A DNA stretch of 64,000 bases, taken from the NCBI GenBank assembly GCA_002633005.1, contig NMRA01000009.1, forward strand, positions 1,571,858 to 1,635,857. Direction: 5' to 3'. Made by a program: the position numbers and the translations under genes. The stretch is from Phoronis australis (Eukaryota > Phoronida > Phoronidae). Of the stretch, positions 56,001-64,000 are shown in pieces; within the stretch, counting starts at the first letter, position 1; each line of letters begins with the position of its first letter. Under the pieces are notes generated by a model. The model saw only the letters and a list, made by a program, of their open reading frames with translations. It was not told the origin of the DNA and made no database searches.

Positions 56001-59000
56001 GTATCTTCAAAGTTTCAAATGAATCCGACCACCAATTCATGAGACATGACGTTCCAAAGTACACAAGCACAAGAGAGACTTGAACCATGCTGTTTCCTGA
56101 CATACAGTTCAGAAAGAACACCTACCTGCCTGTTCCCTGTTGTTTGGTGAAAACTCTCAATAGAAACTCGCCTTCGTCACCTTCAACATAGGTAATAGGG
56201 GCAACTAGATAACAGCCTGGCTCAGTGAACATACGCACACACACGGACTCGGAGTGCTTGAAGGTAGACTCACAGCTCTTAGGTTCTAATACGTAACCTG
56301 ACTGGGTTGACTTCATCTAAACAGAAGAAATGTCATTATAATACCAGGACAAAACTAACTGTCAAAAGTTGTGATAAGGAGACAATGTATGTACAATACA
56401 GTTCTGTAGTATCAATACGACATCATCCACATTTTTGAACAAGTGTTATACAATTTTTTACTAAACTTCATTTGCTCTAGCTGTCATCTAGTTTCATTCC
56501 AGCTCTTGTCTTTTTAGAATACAGGGCGATATTAAATTAAGCAACCCAAATCTTGTTGTTCCCAAAAAGAATAGATAGCACAGTGTTTAAGAAGGAAGTT
56601 ATATGATTCAAAGGTAATTGTTAGGGACCATTGAACTAAATGCGTGTGCTATACGGTGATTTTCATGACACAAATGTACTTTCCAACCATAATGTTGATA
56701 TCAACAACTTACTTTCCAAACTTTTAAGCTGACAGCTTTTACACCATCCTTTTTTATGCTGCAGTTTTGTATGAGTTCAAAGACAACGGGTATCTTGTCA
56801 TCAGATCCTACAACAACACAATGCACACAGAAGGATAATTACCAAGTACACATCTTGAGTACAAATAACACCACCAAGTGAGGACCACGTTTATACTTTT
56901 TAGTCCATATTATCTCCATTCCCAGAATCTTTTGCTTACATTGGTGAGTTTGTTTAGACATTCTGAAAACCCAGAGACCGCATGTGTTGATGGGTGCAGC
57001 GCTCCTTTGGCTACTGACGAAACATTAAGGACACCTGATGCTAATACTGGATATATTTCTGCAGCAGAAGGCAAACTATTCACTTAGACATTATTGTGAA
57101 ACTGCCCATGGATGTTTTTGTGATCTTTACTTTTCCAACCAAACATCAAAAGGGTTGAAGAACTTGGCTTTTGAGTGAAAAGATGGAGAAAAGTGTTACA
57201 TATCTGCTTTACCCAGAGTAACATGTTCACAGTTTTCACAAGACAGAACGAAAGCATTACAGCACTATTGAAAAGGTTTTGTACATGAATAACTTACCCA
57301 CAAGTTCCACTCTATACAATGGGTTATCCATAGGCCTTTTCCACGACGCAGCAGTGTCCCCTTTCCACTCGCCATACATACACACAACATGATCTGTAAC
57401 GAAAAACTCGATATATGAGAAGAGTAGTGTAGTGTGTACACTGGCACCTGTGCTAGGAACAAAATGGTCGTGAGTAAATGACCATGTGCTCAAATAGTAA
57501 ACTGGCACAGCTTGACAATGGTGAGACAACATACCTCACCTCTTCAACAAAAGGCATGTTGAGCCTGATCGGCCATGCTGCAGCATTGAAAACGCCCACA
57601 TGGACTGATGGAATGTCAGGGTGTTGGTAATTATCAGCTACACTCATGTTCAGTTCAGCCCTCCTGGGAATCTGCTGCGCAATTCTCAATTGTTGATTGT
57701 ACTGAATAGATGGTTTTACATGTCGATACCAAGAATGTTTTTGAGCATACCATAATGGTTGACAATAGGGTTTGTTAAGCATTGGTTGCTTCATTGATCA
57801 CACAAAGAACAGCGACCAATCAACTGCCTCTATTACCATACGTTCATTACAATTTATTAACAAGTATGAGTCAGTCCATCTGAATATATGGTTAGAGGGC
57901 TTACACAAGGAATGTTTTCACAAAATATGCCTACAGGGTGTACATTTGGCTAAAAATTTGAATGGCTAATCTAAAACTCAATTCCCCCATTTTACAGAAA
58001 ATGGACACCAAAGCCTTTCCTTCTCAATAAATGACTGGGTCTTGTTATAGTATATTATTCAACAAACTTGAGAATTTTTCATTCAAGTACTGGCAATGTC
58101 GATACACCAGCCGCCATTGAAATGCCCAGGCAAATGTGCAACTCTGCTAAATACGTGCCAGAAATTTGGTTTCAAAACTACAATCTTTCAAATATATCAC
58201 TCCAACTTCTGTACGAAAACTCCAGTTAGTACAGTGAAGCAAATTTTTGACAATACTTGTTGATGGCACTACTCACCCAGTCCATCAATGATACCATCAC
58301 TGTCCACATCTGGTGATATGCTGCTGATAACACAGTTTCGAAACCTGCTACAAAATGAGACCATACTCATCCAGAATTCTCCGTCCAGACGTTTCCTTAG
58401 TAATTGCTCTCTTAATGAATTCTCAACACTGTTCCATTTCGCAGAACTGAAAATAGAATATAGTTCTTACAGATTACGCATTGCGGTTATTAGTTTGAGA
58501 TACTGTCACAGAACAAAAAAAGATTACGTCAAAATCCGTTTACAAAGACCTTGAAAATGACCCCAAGGTCACCAAAACCACAAGATATCAAGAGATCTCC
58601 CAGTCAAATATTTGTATCAAATACAAATAAAATTTTTGTTACTCATCATTGAGACTTGACATTAACAAGAATTACATAGACAAAGTCTTTATTTCCACAC
58701 TTAGTGTTTATTCTTGCAAACAAAAAATAACTTCTAAAAATGGCAAATTGCTCCTGCTAAGCAAGACACCCCAAAATGAACACACTATAATGTACAACTA
58801 GATGAAAGTATAAGATATGTACAACTCTTGAGCAATTGAAACGTTTTGGCCAAATTCCTGATTGTGAAATGTAATACAAAAATGAAATGAATCAGTTAAC
58901 TTCATGAATGATTTTTTTGCATTTTACACCAGTCCCCTGCACAAGCACTTCAACACTGTTGCGCTCAAGTTGCTACTGATTCTCCACCTCTAATGGTTAA

Positions 59001-62000
59001 TCATTTAGTCCTCAACTGATGGTGGGTAGATGTACTCTCACCCTTGGCCCCCATCCTGGCTATGAACCTCCAAAAGGGAAAATTATTCTTACTTATCAGA
59101 CCAGGCACCTGTCCACTCAGTAGTACCCCAAGGGTTCCTCAGTCGCACCAGATGAACCTTTTTTTCTGATGATGTTACCTGTGTAATAATAAACAAGACC
59201 TTAGTACATAATGTTATTAAGCACTGCTAGATATTTCTGACTTGTTTTAACATGATTTACAGTGTCCTATGAAGCTAACAATAACAATAGCAATAACAAA
59301 AACAATAATAATAATGATTACAACAATTAACACTATTAATACTATTGTCACAAGACTAACAAAGAGCGTAGTAAGATAACCACTGTGTGCTTTATAAACG
59401 GCAAAGATATAAGATATAATGAATTTAAAAATGATACGAGTCTACGTAGAGAGTGCAGCGCAGACAATTGACAAATGTGATCCTGATACTTATAGATTGC
59501 TGTAAAGAAAACTAAAATCACCATTTTTTGGAAAATGAAGCATAGAACCTTTTTGTTATGTCCGCTTCCACCAAACAACGCACATTTAATTTCCTTGCTG
59601 TAAGATATCTTTCACCCAACATGTAACACAAAAAACTAATTTTCCTGTAATACTTTACCTCAGCAGTTCCAGTGATAGAATACGCGTGTAAAGTCACCAA
59701 GCCCAAGTCCTTCCCATTTAGCTTAGCCTGCAGTCAAAGATTATGAATAGTATTCATTCCAAGCACTTAATACAAGTAACGCAGTCATGCCCATGATTTT
59801 CTTGCTTACTTTCTACATGAAATTAAGAATCAACATAATTCACCATTATGTGGACATCAGCAAAAGAGCCTGATGTTATAGGGACTTTTATTACAACACT
59901 ATGATGGCCAGTGAATAAGAGAATTTGTTGTGACGTGAACCAAACCTACAATACATTCTTCATTTTAATATACCACTTCATCAACTGACTGCTCAAGACA
60001 TGTGTCTTACTGTGCCAGGTAATATTAGATGTCATGAAATCTAATAATAACTGACATGCATCCAATACGTAAGTACATTTCACCCAAATGACACTGAGCA
60101 CAAGAAGTGCTTACAGGAACTTCTGCTGTTGCTACAGATTCTGATGACAAACAGTTGGATAGTCTTTTCCACATGGCTTTCTCTTTTCCTTTTTCTAACG
60201 ACAAGTCGTAGATCTCTGACAGTCCCCCAGTCAAGGCAGCGAAGCCATCTGCTAAATATCCTCCTGAACAATTTGCGTAACCTCCACTCATCCTACAATT
60301 AGATATATTGCTAAATAGTTACTGATCTTCATCATGCCTAGAACTCCAGAGTCACACTTGGCATATCTCTATTTCTAACAGATCATTAGGTACTATATCT
60401 CATTTCCCAATCGGCAACTATTATGCTTCTTACTCATAAGCCGCATGCATTTGCACAAGAGACAGCTGACCTGGAACAGCTAACACGGAACAGCTGTTGC
60501 GGTGCAAGAGTGCACATAAACACGACTAACACGGAGCGAGCGACACCACGGCGGTCAGTTTTTGACACCAGTTTGATAGGTAGAGCCAGTTACACTCTAT
60601 CAGTTGCTCCAGTGTCAACTACAAATCTAAACACAACTGGGGGAGGGAAGAAATGGACCATCTTTCAATGCACTTGTGCAATAGCAGCCTGTTATTCGAG
60701 TGATCAGCTGGCATTTCACATGATTTGGACATTCGCTATAGTTTATGCAAGCATGCACAGAGAGTCTTCGTGTAAGTGACTCATGCTGATCCAGTTTGCG
60801 ATCTAATGTTGTGTAAGCGCAACTAAAGTGGAGCAAGTCGCGCCGTGACAACTGACTCCGTGACAACTGTCTCTCGTGTAAGAGCGGCTATAGAGATTAC
60901 ATAGCTACTAATCACAGCACCTGGACTTTTATGACCGGCCAATATGTCTGGGGATTTGGGAACAGAGATCAGTGGCAAATTTAGAGGGAGGCCAAGGGGG
61001 CCATGGCCCCCCTAAAATTCTCCCAGATTCCATTTAACAATTTGGGAGTGTGAATATCAGCCAGGCAAAATCCTGGCTATTACTCTGCCCTAACTTAAAA
61101 TCCTTGATCCACCCCTGGAGATGGATGTCGATAACAATTGCTGCCTATTCGAGGCAACATTCTTTTCTGACAACAATGCAGACTATGAAAACTAAATCCA
61201 TCACTGAAAATTGATCTTTTTCATTGACTGTTTGAACCACAAAAATCAGTTAACCACACCAGAAAATGACATGTAACACACATTTCAACAGCTGTTCCTT
61301 TGTTGACAGGTTCCAACCTGAACAACACAATGAAGCGACTTGACCTGTAAGTACCATCACACAACAGAGCGCTTATCTAAGTGATTTAAATATCCCAAAG
61401 AATGCAGTAAAATTTAAACGCAGGAGGTCATCATGGGTTTACGACAAGAGGTAATGGGGAACTAGCAACTTATTTTTTCTCCATGTTGTGAACACATCCA
61501 CTACCACAAGAAACTGTAGGAACACGGCATTTATCCACCTTCACTCTTATCAGGCTTCTATTGTGAGTCAGCATGCGTGAATAATTGGCTGATAAGCCGC
61601 CTCTGGAACTACTTTTGGCTGAATGGATGACCAGGCCATAAAATGATAATTAGCCAAGACCAGTTAACTAATGCAACAAAGAATAATGTTGTAGCATCAC
61701 CTGGCCTCAGTTTAAAGCTTTATACTGTATTGGCTCTAATAAACACTTAGAAAAATTCATTTCACTGGGAGGGGACGCTTATTGTAGCCTAAGGCAGTTG
61801 AAACCTGGTTTCCGAAACGGGTAAAATCGGAAGCTAGGATTCATCAAATTTACGCTCTGTGACGTATTTGTAGCCTATGACAGTCTTTCTACAAAGTTGT
61901 GATGCATTGCTATCAAACTCCGTTGTTAAATTACGATCATTTTTCAAAAAATTGTGCTGAAATCCCAGGGCGAAAACTTGCCGACTGATACATCGCTGAA

Positions 62001-63972
62001 TCGTGATCATCAAGGTGGATAAATACGGTCTAGTTCAATCTGCTAAACCCCACCGTTTACCCTCTGATAGGCGGGTTTGGGCCAATCTTATTTAGTGGGA
62101 ATGTTTATAGCATGCATTATTATGCGATTCCAATATTTAACAAAATCCAAAGTCTCAGCAATACAGCGAAATTTATTTATTAGATCATGACGGAGGATTA
62201 AGTAGATTTAAACGTCATTACTATAGGAAGATTTTACAGCATTTTCATAAATTCTCTGCCTGATCATGCTATAACTAATATGGCACCTACTAAATCATGC
62301 ACTGTCTGGTTAGATGAAAATTGAGATTCTAAAAAGGGTACTTACTTGGCTAATGCCTTCTCAAGGAATGACACCCACAATTCACCCTTCTTACAGCCAG
62401 CTCCCCACGGCTCCCCATGACTAACAGCTATAAAATCATCCATATATATGTCATGGAATCTTCCAAACTTCCACAATCTCACATGAACAACACCAGTATC
62501 CTCATTGTAGGCATCTTCAGGAAAGATCTAAAATCAAGGTAAAGTCATGAACGATTTTAACAGTAAACCAAAACATCACTCGAATTACAAACGACAACCA
62601 AGAGGTTCTACAATCGTTTATGCTTCTTGAGCCATGAAAATAGATTGTATTGGCTTTTGTACACGGCCGACAAAGCCTAAATCTCTGACTGTTTCAAATA
62701 ACTTGAGCTTCACCTATCATGATGGTGACAGTAGTACAGTGCATACCATGCCACCTACTGGAGCTTTTATTGTTAGACATTTGTGAGATATTTGCTATGG
62801 ATTGTGGGAAACTGGTATATAATTTCAATCAGAATGAAAACAGCCATTGAATCCAATCAGAATGAAAACAGCCAGTGAAACCATAGAGAGAGAAACCATA
62901 AAGAGATTAGAGCTGCGAGTCTTATGTTTATAAGTGACGAACTATGTTCACGACTGCGACAGACATGTTGTTTCCATCCCTGGCAAATGTAACCATTGTG
63001 CTCCAACTGGCGTCATTCACTCCCACCTGGGTGACACTTTCTATGGTCTGGATTAGGAGGACTTGCATTCTGCAAGACTGTGCTCTGGGATGGGATTTCT
63101 CCTAACTGTAAAAAGGTCACATCACCAAACTGCAACAGTTTATTTGATAGGTTACGGAGAGGGAGGAGTGCACTTACACCATCCGTAGAGTAGACACATT
63201 ACCTGTTTCATAATCTCTTCTTTATCAGCAATAACGGCCACAACAGACAGGAAGAAGCATGTGCCAGCAGAGCCCTGCTTAATGTCGAACCGATCAGTGA
63301 CACCTTTGAACAGTGCTACGTTCTTCATTATTTCCTGAGAGCAGAACAAGGTTGAATGTTAAACAAATTGAAAACCAGCAATGATGTTTCAATAAATAAA
63401 TGGTCTAAGGAACATCTAAATATAACAATTAAAGATACAATTTCCTTACATTGCAATGTTGATGTTTGACGCAATTTTGTGTGGTAGCAAATCTTGTAGT
63501 TTCAATACACATACGACAAAAAGTAACATATTTTAAGGGTAATCTAACCAGAAATAAAATTCAATAAATAGAAATGAAATGGTACCCTTGTTTAGGTTAT
63601 TATGTGTTCACAATTATATCGTTGCCAACATTCCAAAATGAAATCATTAGAATGCGGACTGTTCGGACTCCATGTACTCCAGTCAATAATGGGTACATAA
63701 CCATGGCTTGCAAATCGTGATGCGGGACAGAAAAGCATGGGAACGTTAAAAGCACTGGATTTTCATCTGGACTAACTGGTCAAAATACTAACTGGTCAAA
63801 AAACAAAAGCAATTTCATGTTTTTAAGCCAACTTTTATTGTATTTCTTTGGGGGAAAATGATTCTAACATAACTTTTAATGAGTAATCAAAATCACTAAA
63901 GTTTCAGGGCTCATACAGGATTGCAATTCATATCAGCCGCTGTTTCATTGCTGTAGTCATGAGGTAATTGCC
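50067..63972 (-). CDS. Calpain-family cysteine protease with two domain-III modules, CAPN10-like (5' end outside window)
   Basis: Fifteen exons in transcript order: 63972-63917, 63334-63203, 62527-62346, 60292-60115, 59727-59659, 59178-59093, 58446-58277, 57393-57298, 56807-56713, 56316-56126, 55242-55160, 54585-54475, 54331-54284, 53800-53721, 50306-50067. Phases agree; about 604 residues are visible (human CAPN10 is 672). Catalytic Cys is in QGSAGTCFFL (exon 2), His in LHAYSITG (exon 5), Asn in RLRNPWG (exon 6), so the triad is kept, but the usual GDCW around the Cys reads GTCF. The SAKWNSVE..DGEFWMS block ends the protease core. Two C2L/domain-III modules follow, each with a GEWKGDTA or GQWIKGVSAGGW start and a PGCYLVAP or PGRYVAIP end. 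No EF-hand domain, as in CAPN10. Ends at TGA 50069-50067. The first listed exon is the least certain. Confidence 0.88.
51380..52965 (+). repeat. CTCF-like motif array, block 3 (11 motifs, ~148-bp period)
   Basis: Motifs of the form CCACTAG(G/A)(G/T/A)GG(C/T)(A/G) start at about 51458, 51602, 51757, 51909, 52052, 52199, 52352, 52497, 52645, 52793 and 52940; the mean step is 148 bp. Three module types alternate (A: AATGGCCACTAGGTGG; B: AATTGCCACTAGGGGG; C: ACTGCCACTAGGAAGTG), a ~450-bp higher-order unit repeated about 3.5 times. All motifs point the same way. Lies in the last calpain intron, antisense to the gene. Confidence 0.9.
51730..51755. repeat. (ACAAA)n microsatellite
   Basis: Five copies of AAAAC inside a module of the CTCF-like array. 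Confidence 0.85.
54835..54910 (+). repeat. tRNA-derived SINE-like fragment
   Basis: GAGCATCTGCACGGTAAGTG followed by a B-box-like GGTTCAAGTAC, as in tRNA-derived SINE heads; the A box is degraded. Lies in a calpain intron. Confidence 0.45.
54970..55025. repeat. Imperfect (ATGT)n microsatellite
   Basis: Run of ATGTAC/GTATGT words (ATGTACGTATGTGCGTATGT and on) in a calpain intron. Confidence 0.75.
59275..59340. repeat. Imperfect (AAC/AAT)n microsatellite
   Basis: AACAATAACAATAGCAATAA and on, in a calpain intron. Confidence 0.75.
60293..62345. other. Calpain intron with one MITE
   Basis: Contains the MITE at 60970-61116; nothing else recognised. The plus-strand frame at 60423-60779 has no family signature. 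Confidence 0.4.
60970..61116. mobile_element. GTGGCGGAT-type MITE, copy B
   Basis: CAGTGGCAAATTTAGAGGGA at the left and CCTTGATCCACCCCTG at the right; the interior GGCCATGGCCCC..TAAAATTCTCCCAGATTCCATTT matches copy A at 893-1042. Confidence 0.65.
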
Positions 63973-64000
63973 CTGTGCCAAACAAAAGGAACTTTAGCAG

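Noticed and set aside
57453-57794. 113-residue minus-strand frame between two calpain exons
   Set aside because: The flanking exons join in phase without it; I recognise no domain. Possibly a transposon fragment, but unsupported.

Overview
This is nuclear DNA of an invertebrate animal. The genes are cut into many small exons by GT-AG introns, the gene set is metazoan (NDUFB7, MAGOH, WDR83, a calpain), the DNA is AT-rich, and introns and spacers are full of small transposable elements. I cannot name the phylum from the sequence alone. All exon joins below were made by eye from splice signals, reading phase and remembered family conservation; no alignment was run.

Layout: (1) 1-3.8 kb (+): the last two exons of NDUFB7, a complex I subunit. 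(2) 4.6-13.9 kb (-): a complete seven-exon SAM-dependent methyltransferase, most like sarcosine/dimethylglycine N-methyltransferases; its introns hold a 27-bp minisatellite, a THAP exon inside a TIR element, and a repeat carrying CTCF-like motifs. (3) 14-30.7 kb: gene-poor and TE-rich. It has a ~510-bp direct duplication, a solo LTR with a 5-bp target duplication inserted into a decayed Ty3/gypsy element, a foldback MITE, and a second CTCF-like repeat block. (4) 30.8-36.1 kb (-): complete five-exon MAGOH, head-to-head with (5) 36.4-47.0 kb (+): complete eight-exon WDR83. Only 308 bp separate the two start codons. MAGOH intron 1 holds an intact miniature LTR element whose LTRs contain tRNA-like Pol III promoter boxes. 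(6) 50.1 kb to the window end (-): a calpain with two domain-III (C2L) modules, CAPN10-like, lacking only its 5' end; its last intron holds the best CTCF-like array, 11 motifs about 148 bp apart.

Functionally the genes are unrelated housekeeping or metabolic genes: respiration (NDUFB7), methylamine/betaine metabolism (methyltransferase), exon junction complex (MAGOH), signalling scaffold and spliceosome-associated WD protein (WDR83), and proteolysis (calpain). The most interesting material is in the repeats: the tRNA-promoter miniature LTR element and the CTCF-like arrays. Two near-identical duplications have a single N exactly at a copy boundary, and at least one looks like an assembly overlap rather than real biology.
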